Source of the DNA: Colocasia esculenta
Taxonomy: Eukaryota; Streptophyta; Magnoliopsida; Alismatales; Araceae
Direction: 5' to 3'
NCBI GenBank assembly: GCA_014218235.1
Contig: CM024760.1
Span: forward strand, 11,450,049-11,514,048
DNA length: 64,000 bases
The translations under genes were made by a program, and so were the position numbers. Positions 11,524 to 22,188 of this stretch are shown one piece after another. The stretch's first letter is position 1; the number at the start of each line of letters is the position of its first letter. The notes beneath the pieces are model-generated. The model did no database searches. It had not been told where the DNA came from and saw nothing but the letters and a program-made list of their open reading frames with translations.

Positions 11524-14511
11524 TATAGCACCCTTGATTTTTAAAACCCAAATAAAAATAAAATATCTATTTTTAATAAATGAGAAAAATAGAATTAATT
11601 GAATAAAAAAGGAATAAATAGAATTAGAATGATTTAAATCAAAGCCCATTAAGCTAAATTAGCAATGGGTTGCACTAAGGGTCCTAACATGATTTATTGG
11701 GCCCAAATGAGGAGAGCCCATCATGGGATGAGAAGTAATTAAGTTAAATTCGTACCTAATTAACTAAATAAATGAAAAGAGGTTAAGATAAATACTAAAT
11801 AACCCATATATATCCTAAAAAGGAGTCTTATACTTACCCTAACCCTCTACCCACGAAATTAGATCTGTTCCCAGCCTTATTAGGTGGATAAATGAGAGAA
11901 AGTGGGAAGATAAATAAGAAAATTCGGAGTTTGAAGGAAATGAGAAGTCTTGGAAGGTTTAAGACTCTAATTGGCAAACAAAACACCTTAATTCAGCCAT
12001 AGCAACCCCATAGCACATTGTTGGAGCTCTGGAGCACGAGGGGAGAAGGCTAAGGACGAGGAGCAAGGAGAGGAGGTTGGAGAAGAAGGATGATTCTTAC
12101 TTTTCTCTCGTCTTGCAACCGTAGGATTTGAATTGCATGAAAGGTAGGCAATCTCTCAAGCCAAATCTGTGTAAAATTTACCCTAGGAAGACTTCATGAT
12201 CCCGAGCAAAAGCCCTCTAGTTTCGCTCCATTTCGATCTCCTATGAGGGAGAATAAATTCTTTGAATCCCTGTCAGTTCCATGTACCCGACTCTTTATGT
12301 TTACTCTTAAACCTCGGGCATACATGACCCCATGCCATGAGAAAATTCTCATAAATACTACTTCATGTTAGCTTTCAAACGCCCCTAGTTTGCCTAATTT
12401 TTATCATGTATTCATCTCTAATTAATTCATTGAATCTTGTATGTGCATGTTTAAGTTACTGATATGTCACTTGATTACAGCATACCTAAACCTTGTCTAT
12501 TTTCAAATTAATCGTGCATGTTGATAGATCTATATGTCTACTTTCGTTTAAAACTAGTTTCGTGAATTTTGGAGCACCGTGCGATTTTATATTGATTATA
12601 GAAGAGTTCTATATCATGCATGGAGGGAAGGACCACCCCGGAAAAAGGCAAAAGGGCCCTTCTTGGGGTCGGCCCGCCTTCCTGAAATCGCGGCGGCGCG
12701 ATCCGCTGCGACTTCAAGAAGGTCGCGGCTGGTAGGTCCGCCGCGATGGAAACGCGGCGGACCATGCCGCCGCGATTCCCCTGAACCGCGTCGGTCCAGC
12801 CGGTTCAGCCGAACGCAGGTAGACCGCCCGCTGCGACTTGAATCGCGGTGGGGACCCCTGACGCGATTCACATTTTCGCCAAAAAACCTAAATTTGCTTC
12901 CATACCCTTGATCTATATACCATTTAACCCTATTTGTCCCTTAATTGCGTGCTGTTGAGAATAGTAATAACCTGGATATTACATTTGGTAAAAATTACTT
13001 GAAATTTATTATTTAAAAACTATTTACACGATTTATCATACTCTTATGATTTCTTCACACTTGCACACACATAACGTTATTAATTGTCATTTAACCCTAA
13101 TAAGTTATTCAATAATATAGCTGGTAAATTAGCAAAATAAATGACTAAATTTCCCTATTTAATTAAATATAATTATCTTTGCTTTATTCGCAAGTTTTGA
13201 ATACTGTTACCGTTTTCCCTCGGCCTTCGAGCACTCGAGGCACGATGGACCCGTTTTCTATACACTTTCTCTTGACTTGGACCACATCTCCATTCGGGAA
13301 TACTCTCTACTGGGCCAGTGACTCCTTGTCAAGGCCTCCGTAAGTCTTCTTGGCTTTGGCGTACGTCCATTGTCGACGAGCTAGTTATACCCTAAAACCC
13401 GTTACGCCTTAGGGATCAGTACGATCCATGGCCTTAGTGTTCTTTCCTTATCTTTTGATCACACCGGACCATCTAGCCTGTGTACACAACACGGCTAGTG
13501 GGCGGTGGTGACTTCTACCAGGCTGTCGGCCCGCAATGGTGTGTCGTGCAACCGTTACTATCGATGTTTAACGTGATTTTATGATAATACCCCTATCTCA
13601 TCTGCTCTCTATATCTTCTCATCTGATCACGTTCTCTCTACGCTCTCATCTATCTCGTCTAGTACTCTCTTATCTCTTCTTGGTACTCTATTGGCCATTC
13701 TTGTGATTGTCTAAGATAAAGAAATGACTAATGCCAGTGCAATGGGGCCCGATCAGGTCCTGGGAGGAGCGCCTGAAAAGTGCCAATGCCCATGGGAGTT
13801 AAAATGATCAAGGATGTGTTACGACATGCATCCAGTGCCAGCATACTAGCAAGATTAATCTATGACAATCAAAGTACTATCTTTACCAGTACACTTGTTA
13901 TCGTTACTAGTGTGCAAATTACATGATATATCGTTACATGGCCATTCTATTATCATTCTCGTTGAACTATTTTCCATGTGCCAGATGCTATTGTTATCTC
14001 GTTATCATTGCTTGTTCTACATGACTCTTCTCTCTAGTTAACCTGCCATTAAGACATTAATTATTTAAACCATGCTTGTGTTCATGAGATATTAAGTCCT
14101 AATGGGCGTTATTCGCTCATCCTGCATTTTTATCTAAATATGTTTCAGGTGAGTTTGACGATGACCACACTCAAGAAGACGGGATTGAGGATGATGCTCA
14201 GGAGTGACCCTATTTCAGCAACCATAGCTTTAATAGTTAGTATAGAATGAGTCAGATAGTTATGATGTATTAGTTTGGTTTTTTTTCAATAAAGTGCTCT
14301 GGGCCCTAGTTTTGGCTCTGACACGTTGATGTAATAGTTAATTCATGAAGTTGATGAGATATTAGTGAATGTAATGAAGTTTGATGGATTATTAATGAAA
14401 TTTGAGTTTATTGGGTATTATTCCATTTGTGCAATGGGTTGTATTTATTTCTCGCTCTGTACTATTTAATAACTGTAATCCCGCTCCGATATTCCGCGTC
14501 AGGGCGTTACA
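11524..14511 (+). repeat. 5' LTR of the Ty3/gypsy element
   Basis: Nearly identical to 22189-25181. It begins TATAGCACCC where the 3' LTR begins TGTAGCACCC, so the terminal TG has decayed by a G-to-A change; it ends GTTACA. A CpG-rich block of short dyads lies at 12680-12860 in otherwise AT-rich sequence. Confidence 0.95.
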
Positions 14512-14517
14512 GTTTTG

Positions 14518-14530
14518 TGGTATCAGAGCC
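14518..14530 (+). other. Primer-binding site for initiator tRNA-Met
   Basis: TGGTATCAGAGCC starts six bases after the 5' LTR. It is complementary to the 3' end of plant initiator methionine tRNA and is the usual primer site of this retrotransposon lineage. Confidence 0.9.
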
Positions 14531-14716
14531 TAGGTTATTATTAAGTATAGGATGATCTAGGTTTGACCTGCCTCGACTTAGAGTCTACGTTCCATGCCTA
14601 TGTGAGATGGGTAGAACCTTGGGTAATAAGATAAATGAACTCACACACGCACAACCTTAGTGCAAACTTATTTTCTTATAAGTACATTCTCTTTTGAAGG
14701 AACTTAAAACACAATA

Positions 14717-16651
14717 ATGGCAGCGGAGCGTGCGCAACTCCGTGATATGCAGCAGACTATTCAGCAGCTTACTCAAGCCTTACTTCAAGCGGCTGGAGCC
14801 AACAATAACAACCGAGGAGCTGGTGAATTACATCGGAACTTCCGCAACTTGAATCCACCCCGATTCAGCACTACCACCGACCCCGATGAGGCAGAAAATT
14901 GGCTCAAGGAGACCGAGCGCATCTTCCACGTTATGCAATGCGTGGATGGTGATAAGCTACTGTTGGCAACATTCCAGCTAGAAAGGGATGCCCGTGCGTG
15001 GTGGGACTCCATTGAGGCTACAAGGGCTGATGCGCAATTCACATGGAATGAATTCAAGGAGCATTTCAACTCCAAATATTTTTCAGAAAGAGTTCAAGAA
15101 AGGAAAGCCGCCGAGTTCGCCGCTCTGAAACAGAGGAACCTGACGGTTGCCGAATATGAGGCACAGTTCTCCCGATTGGCTCGCTACGCCAATCATCTGG
15201 TTAGCACTGAGTGGATGAAGGCGAAGAGATTCCTCAATGGGCTCAGACCTGCATATATCACTCAACTAGCACCATTTGGCATTCAGACCTATCCGGAGAT
15301 GGTCAAGCGAGCACAATGCCTAGAGGATGCGACTGAACTCACTGAGCGCATTAAGGGCAGAATGTTCAAGAAAGAGCAAACTTCCGGAGCACCGAGCAAG
15401 CCTACTAACGGCAAGAAAAGGCCGTTAAGTATCACTGATGGGCCAAGCCAGGAGCGAAAGCCCAAAGTCCCTACTCCTACTACCCCAAACAACAAGCCCA
15501 GATGCAAACACTGTGACAAGCTGGGCCATACCGCAGAAGAGTGCTGGAGGAAGGCAGGTGCATGCCTTCATTGTGAGAGCAGAGAGCATCGGATTCCCGA
15601 ATGCCCATTACTGAAAGAAAATGAAAAGCATCCTATGGGACAGAAGAAGCCAGACCGACTGCAGGCCCTGCAAGAAGTGGACACCACCGAGGAAGGTGGA
15701 GTGGTGGAAGGTACACTACCAGTTTTTTCTCAATCAACATTTATTTTGTTTGATACTGGCGCAACACATTCGTTCATATCACAAGCATTTGTTGATACAT
15801 TAACTGAAAAACCTGCATCTATGCAATTTGAATTACTTGTCACAACACCACTGGGAGAAAAAGCTCAACTCAACAAATACTTTCCATTAGCTGATGTTAA
15901 GATTGGTGAACTCAATCTTAAAGCAGACTTGATCTGTATGCCCATGGAGGGCTACAATGTTATTCTGGGAGCCGATTGGCTATCTACTTATGGGGCTTGT
16001 GTTGATTGTAGAAGACAGAATATTACTTTTAGTGAATTCCCTAAGCTGACCTTCATGGGACGTAGACACAAGAGACACTTGTCTCTCGTCTCTGCTATAA
16101 AGGCACAAAACATGATAAGAAAGGGTTGTGTGGCATTTCTTGCTGCAATTGTAGTTGAAAAGAAAGCATCTAAAATATCAGACATTCATATAGTACAAGA
16201 ATATCTAAACGTGTTTCCCGATGAGCTGCCAGGCATTCCACCCGAGAGAGATGTGAATTTCGCAATTGATCTCGTACATGGAGCTGCACCGGTTTCACGG
16301 CAACCCTACAGGATGTCCCCCGCTGAATTGAAAGAATTGAAAGAGCAATTGATGGAACTTCTAGAAAAGGGATTTATCAGGCCGAGTACTTCTCCTTGGG
16401 GAGCACCAGTGTTGTTCGTCAAAAAGAAGGACGGATCCATGAGGTTATGCATCGATTACATGCAGTTGAACAATCTCACTGTCAAGAACAAGTACCCTCT
16501 GCCGCGTGTCGATGAATTATTTGATCAGATATCAGGAGCAAAATATTTTTCTAAGATTGACCTTAGATTGGGATATCATCAGATGAGGATTAAAGATGCA
16601 GACATTTACAAGAGGCTTTCAGAAGCAGGTACGATCATTATGAATTTGTAG
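14717..16651 (+). pseudogene. Retrotransposon gag, protease and N-terminal RT (frame broken at its end)
   Basis: An ATG-initiated frame of 644 residues. Residues about 55-210 are the retrotransposon gag domain. Two zinc knuckles of the C-X2-C-X4-H-X4-C type follow (C263, C266, H271, C276 and C283, C286, H291, C296). The aspartic protease motif FDTGATHS lies at 345-352, and the RT fingers region (SPWGAPVLFVKKKDGSMRL, KIDLRLGYHQMRI) near the end. A one-base loss around 16611-16614 shifts the frame, so translation runs into TAG at 16649-16651 while the RT reading continues in another frame. Gag and pol are fused, as is normal for this lineage. Not functional as it stands. Confidence 0.93.
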
Positions 16652-16653
16652 TC

Positions 16654-17337
16654 ATGCCTTTTGGACTAACCAATGCTCCTGCAGCTTTCATGCAACTAAT
16701 GAACAACATTTATCGGCCTTACCTCGATAAGTTCATCGTGGTTTTTATTGATGATATTCTGATATACTACAAGACCAAAGAAGAGTATGAGGAGCATCTG
16801 AGGATTGCTCTGCAGATTTTGCGGGACAACCAACTCTACGCCAAATTGAGCCAATGTGAATTCTGGCTCGAGGATGTGTCATTTCTAGGCCACGTTATTT
16901 CCAAGGACGGTATCGCTGTCGATCCTTCCAAGGTAGAAGTCGTACTCAACTGGGAAAGGCCGAACAATGTCACTGAAATCAGGAGCTTTCTTGGACTGGC
17001 TGGTTATTACAGACGGTTCATAAAAGACTTCTCCAAGATAGTTGTACCTCTTACGCGTCTTACGCGGAAAGAGAACCCCTATGTCTGGAGCAAGGAGTGT
17101 GAGAAGAGTTTCCAGACATTGAAGCAATTGTTGACTTCTGCACCTGTCCTTGCGTTGCCAGTCGAGGGCGAAGGATTCTCAGTCTACACCGATGCATCTG
17201 GAATTGGTTTAGGCTGCGTATTAATGCAGAATGAAAAAGTGATAGCATATTCTTCAAGGCAGTTGAAGCCACATGAAGTCAACTATCCAGTCCATGACTT
17301 AGAATTGGCTGTGGTGGTATTTGCACTTAAGATCTAG
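16654..17337 (+). pseudogene. Retrotransposon RT C-terminal part and RNase H (ends at a premature stop)
   Basis: Begins MPFGLTNAPAAF, the conserved RT segment, followed by the catalytic VFIDDIL (the YxDD-equivalent) and the RT thumb/connection LGHVISKDGIAVDPSKV. RNase H starts at YTDASGIGLG and continues to the TAG at 17335-17337, where family members have a tryptophan codon. A second in-frame TAG follows at 17407-17409, where a glutamine codon is expected. Frame agrees with the downstream segment, so these are point nonsense changes rather than shifts. Confidence 0.92.
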
Positions 17338-17421
17338 AGACATTACCTATATGGGGAGCAATTTATTGTCTACTCCGACCACAAGAGTTTGAAATATTTA
17401 TTTTCTTAGAAGGAGCTCAAT

Positions 17422-18312
17422 ATGCGACAACGGAGATGGCTGGAGTACTTGAAAGACTTTGATTTCAATATTCAATACCACCCAGGTAAAGGTAATGCAG
17501 TAGCTGATGCACTTAGTTGGAAGCCAGTAGCTTCTTTATCCTGTCTAGTCATGGGCGAGATGCAATTATTAGAGCAATTCGCCAGTCTAGATCTGAATAT
17601 TGAGAAGAGAAGTGATAAGATGTTAGTGGCTAATCTTAAAGCTCAACCTGACATCTTTGTCGAGATCAGAGAGCAACAGACTAATAATCCGTTTCTAATC
17701 CGAGTAAAAGAGACTATAGTTGACAAGCTAGATTTCTCTTTCGTGGAAGATGGAAGAATATTATTCCAAGCCAGGACATGTGTGCCTGACAATGAAGAGC
17801 TGAAAAGGAAACCGATGGATGAAGCCCACAAGACCAAGTACACAATACATACAGGCGCAACCAAGATGTACCAAGACATGAAAATGTCATTTTGGTGGCC
17901 AAACATGAAGCGTGAGGTGGCTGAGCATGTTGCGCACTGCCTCACTTGTCAACAGGTGAAAGCCGAGCACCGTCGTCCTGCGGGTGTACTTAGACCCCTG
18001 GACATACTTGAATGGAAGTGGGAAAGCATCGCCATGGACTTCATCATGGGTTTACCCCGAACTCGTGGTGGACTTGATGCTATCTGGGTTATTGTGGACC
18101 GTTTAACCAAGTCCGCACACTTCCTTGCCATTAAGAGCACCTGGAGTGTGGATGTGTTAGCAGCTTTGTATGTAAAGGAAATTGTGAGATTACATGGAGT
18201 CCTAGTATCCATTGTCTCAGACCGTGATCCCAGATTCACTTCTAGATTTTGGAAGGGACTTCAGACAGCGTTGGGTACTAAACTCAATTTTAGCACTGCT
18301 TTCCACCCATAA
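17422..18312 (+). pseudogene. Retrotransposon RNase H end and integrase zinc/core domain (ends at a premature stop)
   Basis: The frame carries the RNase H tail YHPGKGNAVADALS, the integrase HHCC zinc-binding region (HTGATKMYQDMKMSFWWPNM and HCLTCQQVKAEH) and the first part of the DDE core: the first Asp in ESIAMDFIMGLP and the second in IVSDRDPRFTS. It stops at TAA 18310-18312, where the family has a glutamine codon, just before the segment with the catalytic Glu. Frame is the same as the segments on either side. Confidence 0.92.
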
Positions 18313-18345
18313 ACAGACGGACAGACAGAAAGGACAAATCAAATA

Positions 18346-18951
18346 GTGGAAGACATGCTTCGTGCTTGCACTATAGATTTTGAGGGATATTGGAATGAAC
18401 AACTATCTTTGATTGAATTCGCCTACAACATCAGTTATCAGACCAGCATTAAAATGGCATCATTTGAAGCATTGTACGGCAGAAGCTGCAGATCACCGGT
18501 GTGCTGGAATGAAGTAGGTGGACAGCAATGGCTGGGACCAGACATGGTGCAAAGCACTAGCAGGGATATACAGATTATCAGAGACAGAATAAAAGTAGCT
18601 CAGTCCAGGCAGAAGAGCTATGCAGATAAGAGAAGGAGAGACTTAGAATTTCAAGCCAGAGATCATGTGATGCTGAAAGTATCCCCGACCAGAGGATTCC
18701 GAAGATTTGGGATGAAAGGCAAATTGAGACCAAGATTCATAGGTCCATTCGAAGTGTTGGATAGAGTTGGCGAGGTGGCGTACCGACTACCACTACCTCC
18801 CCAGTTCTCAACAGTGCACAATGTGTTCCATGTGTCCATGCTGAGGAAGTACGTGTATGATCCGTCACACGTAATCAGCTATGAAGACATTACTCTGAAT
18901 AAGGATATGACCTATGAAGAAAGGCCAGTGAAGATCTTGGACAAGAAGATG
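18346..18951 (+). pseudogene. Retrotransposon integrase C-terminal part, cut off by a nested LTR
   Basis: Continues the integrase (EDMLRACTIDF, EFAYNISYQTSIKMASFEAL, LYGRSCRSPVCWNE) and the GPY/F region (GPFEVLDRVGEVAYRLPLP, VFHVSMLRKY). The reading enters the first residues of the chromodomain (RPVKILDKK) and is interrupted at 18951 by the solo LTR. Residues read beyond this point come from the LTR and are not part of the protein. Confidence 0.92.
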
Positions 18952-21900
18952 TGTAAGGCCCTCGAATTTTGTCCTTATTATTTTATTGTGTGCAATTTTA
19001 TGCTTGTGTATGTATATGCATTATCGTGTAAGTATTATGTATACATTATCTGGTGTACTTATGAATGTATGTATATACTTAGTTGTATATATATATATCG
19101 GTTGATTTCGTGACATAGTGAGTGTGTGCATTACACCCTATGTATTTCATGCATATACTTAGGAGAAATTAGGGTTTTGCATGGTTTTGGGTTCTGGCCG
19201 AAGGGTTAGTAGACGTCAACATGAATGGACGTTCACTTATTGTTAACGTCCATATAGGTGGACGTCGATTAGTAAGTAGACGGCCTTATCGGTGGACGTC
19301 TACTCCATGACAGGCCAGTCTGCAGCAGCATGGTGTGCCATGCCTTGATGGGAGATACCACCCACTCCCCAACGGCTCCTTGGCCTTCCAACCGACCTCT
19401 TGCGTGGGGTGAGAGGGTCCTCTCTTAAGAGAGCCCTTGTTGCAACCCCAAAGAGCTCTCTTGGCTCTTTGCAAGGAGAAAAACAAAACCCTAGAACCTG
19501 TGAGAAAACTTGGAGTTTGAAGGCTTTGATCCGGCGATCCAAGGCTTCATCTGGAGATCTACTTCGACAAGGAGGAGACAACACATCCGGCTACACATCC
19601 CCGACCCTGGATTTCAGAGGGGAGCATCACAGAGGCCGGAGTGGAGGCATCTTGGAGGCTTCTTGGGACTGCCCAAGGAGAGCTTCTCCAACCAATTTGA
19701 TCCCTTTAGGAGTTTTCCAAAGGCAAGTAACCCTTCCACCTTGTCCATGTATGTGTCTAGGAGGTTTCTATCATTTTTATGGATTTTCCTCGTGTCCTGG
19801 ATCCCCAACATTCACCATTCTTTAGAGCTCGGACTGTGTTTTTACACAGGTCCGAACTTGACGGCCAGATATATTGCCGTTGAGATCTTGAGTCAGCGGC
19901 CAACGATATTGCCGTTTACTTTGTTTGACGGCCAGACTATGCCGTTGAGTTCTTCTTGACAGAACAGTGGACTGTTCTGCCCTATATCTTTAATTTCCGG
20001 ATTTCTACGCATGAGGATATAATGTAAATTTTATATGTTATGTAAAATAGATAATGTGATGTGTGTGAAAATTTCTGTATTTTTCTGTAGATGGCATAAT
20101 TATTAGAATTATTGAAAGGCATGTGTAGGAGAGAGATTATGCATGTTTAATTGTGTTCCCATGATTTCTGAGGAATTAAATGCTGTAGAATTTTATGAAC
20201 CATGTATATATGTATCAGTCCATGCATTGCAAATTTGGGAATTTTCCCATATTCATGTGAATTTTTATAATTCCTACAATGAGAGATAGAAAGCATGTGT
20301 AGACCTTGTGAAATTTTAGTAAATCGTGCGATGAGAATAAATTGGGAAAAATTTCTTGTGCCAATATGTTGTGGGTTCATGACTGTGCATGACCAAACCT
20401 GAACCCATGTCATGTTCTATGTTAACTTAGTTTATGAATGGCATGAAAGTGAATGTTTTAATTTCTATAAATGCATGTGAATTCAGAAAAATGTGAAAAA
20501 TTGTATGTGTGTTCTTATACCCGAAAAAAGCATGTGGTTAAATTTTCAGGAAAATTGGATAACAGCAGCCTACACTATGAGATTTTCATGTGAAAATGAG
20601 TTATAAATACATGTACCATGATTAAGGTTAAATGAGGTGTATTACAATTAATCCATGAGAGCTACTAAATGCTTGATTTCTGTTATTAGTGGCATCATGC
20701 TAGGGAAGAACAGAACCATGTGCATAAATAAGAAAGTGTGAATATCATGTGTAAAACGTGTGTTAATCGGAATGTGTAATGTGTAAAATGTGCCGTGTGT
20801 GACACTGCTTCCATAGAGGGCTGTGGAACTGTATCATGGAAAGGTCCCCATGAGAAGGTTCAATGTGTTAAGATATCCTAAGGGCATTAGGATGAAATCC
20901 TGGAGGTGGACAAGTACCGCTGGTTAGGGTGGAGACGTGTTCTCCCGGTCTGCGCAGTGCCAAGAGTCATCACTGTATTACCTAGGTGATGTGCTATGTG
21001 TTATGTGTATGTGATGTGTCCTTCTAGTGGTGGTTTGGACCATGTGTCACGGCAAATAAATTGTGAAATGTGAATGTGAACATGTGCAAAAATGTGTATA
21101 TGTGAACATGTGTAAATTGTGTATATGTGAAATGTGAAATCATGTGAACTATTTATGTTAGAATGTGAACATGTGTACATGTGAAATGTTTAGAAAATGA
21201 ACCATGTGAAATATGGGAATGTGTAACCATGTGAAGTGAATGTGTTAGAGTATGAGACGATAATTCATGCTATGATATTTCTAATTCCATGTAAATTGCC
21301 ATCATGTTATAGTCAAATTGGAAGTGTAGTTTTCATGTGATTAAATGAGTAGAAAGCATGTGATAGGGAGTGTTATGTGAAACATCTTAAACCATGTACC
21401 ATGTGTTTTGACTTTGTAGAAATACCATGATAGGTTGTCTCTTATTGATGTTCAAGCATGCTGTATGATTGCCATGCAAATTGGAATAGTAGAACCTACT
21501 ATGATGTATTCATGAATGATGTGTATGGAGTTACTTGCTGAGTCTTTTAGACTCACTCCTTGCTTCGGCGTACAGGTTTAGTTGGTGACACACTTTTGGA
21601 GGAGACAGTGGAGAGCGACTCCGAGCGTGGAGAGTAGCTTGTGGAGTTGACGTTGTGCCCCTTTTTGTTTCATAGTATGTAAATTGTAGCTTGTATTAGA
21701 GTTATCATTTTGTAATTGAGGACAAATAGTATTAAATGTAGAACTTTAATTTGTGGACAATGTAGTTGGTTTAATTTCAATTATGAAAGTTTAGTCTTTT
21801 AATTTGCTATATGGATCATGTATGATAATGTGGATGATGGAATGTGATGACAGTTAGTCCTTTACTTCCGCGACTCTGTATCTATATTTGTGTATATCTC

Positions 21901-21999
21901 AATCATGTGATAGTGCTTGGGTAAATGTCCCACTGTGATAACCTTTACTATACCGACGTGGGTTGGTACAACCATACCGGTACAATGAGGGTTGTCACA
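18952..21999 (+). mobile_element. Solo LTR nested in the Ty3 element's chromodomain coding region
   Basis: A 3048-bp insertion beginning TGTAAGGCCC and ending GTTGTCACA, with the 5-bp duplication AGATG on each side (18947-18951 and 22000-22004). TG...CA ends, a 5-bp target duplication and no internal coding region or second terminal copy identify a solo LTR left by LTR-LTR recombination. It is not similar to the host element's LTRs. The stretch 20750-21420 is dense in short ATGTGAA/CATGTG words. Removing one AGATG copy and the insertion would leave the host reading frame continuous, so the insertion came after that frame existed. Confidence 0.93.
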
Positions 22000-22004
22000 A
22001 GATG

Positions 22005-22145
22005 CAACAGCTTCAGAATAGATCTATACCCGTGGTAAAGGTATTATGGAGAAACCATGAAGTTGAAGAGGCCACGTGGGAGCCCGAAGCATTAATGCGA
22101 CGAAATTATCCAGAGTTATTTAGTAAGTCATTCTTCCTCGTATGA
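22005..22145 (+). pseudogene. Retrotransposon chromodomain C-terminal part
   Basis: Downstream of the nested LTR the frame resumes with NRSIPVVKVLWRNH and EEATWEPEALMRRNYPELF, the second half of the chromodomain that follows integrase in chromoviruses and steers integration to chromatin. It ends at TGA 22143-22145. Separated from its first half by 3 kb. Confidence 0.92.
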
Positions 22146-22171
22146 TCCTATGAATTTGGGGACCAAATTCT

Positions 22172-22188
22172 TTTTAAGAGGGGGAGGA
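22172..22188 (+). other. Polypurine tract of the Ty3 element
   Basis: AAGAGGGGGAGGA directly abuts the TG of the 3' LTR at 22189, the expected site of plus-strand priming. Confidence 0.88.

Noticed and set aside
14717..18951. Active retrotransposon
   Set aside because: Gag-pol has a frameshift, three stops and a nested insertion, so it cannot encode its own proteins.
20750..21420. Possible telomere- or satellite-like array of ATGTGAA words
   Set aside because: Words are irregularly spaced and confined to the interior of a solo LTR; no constant period.
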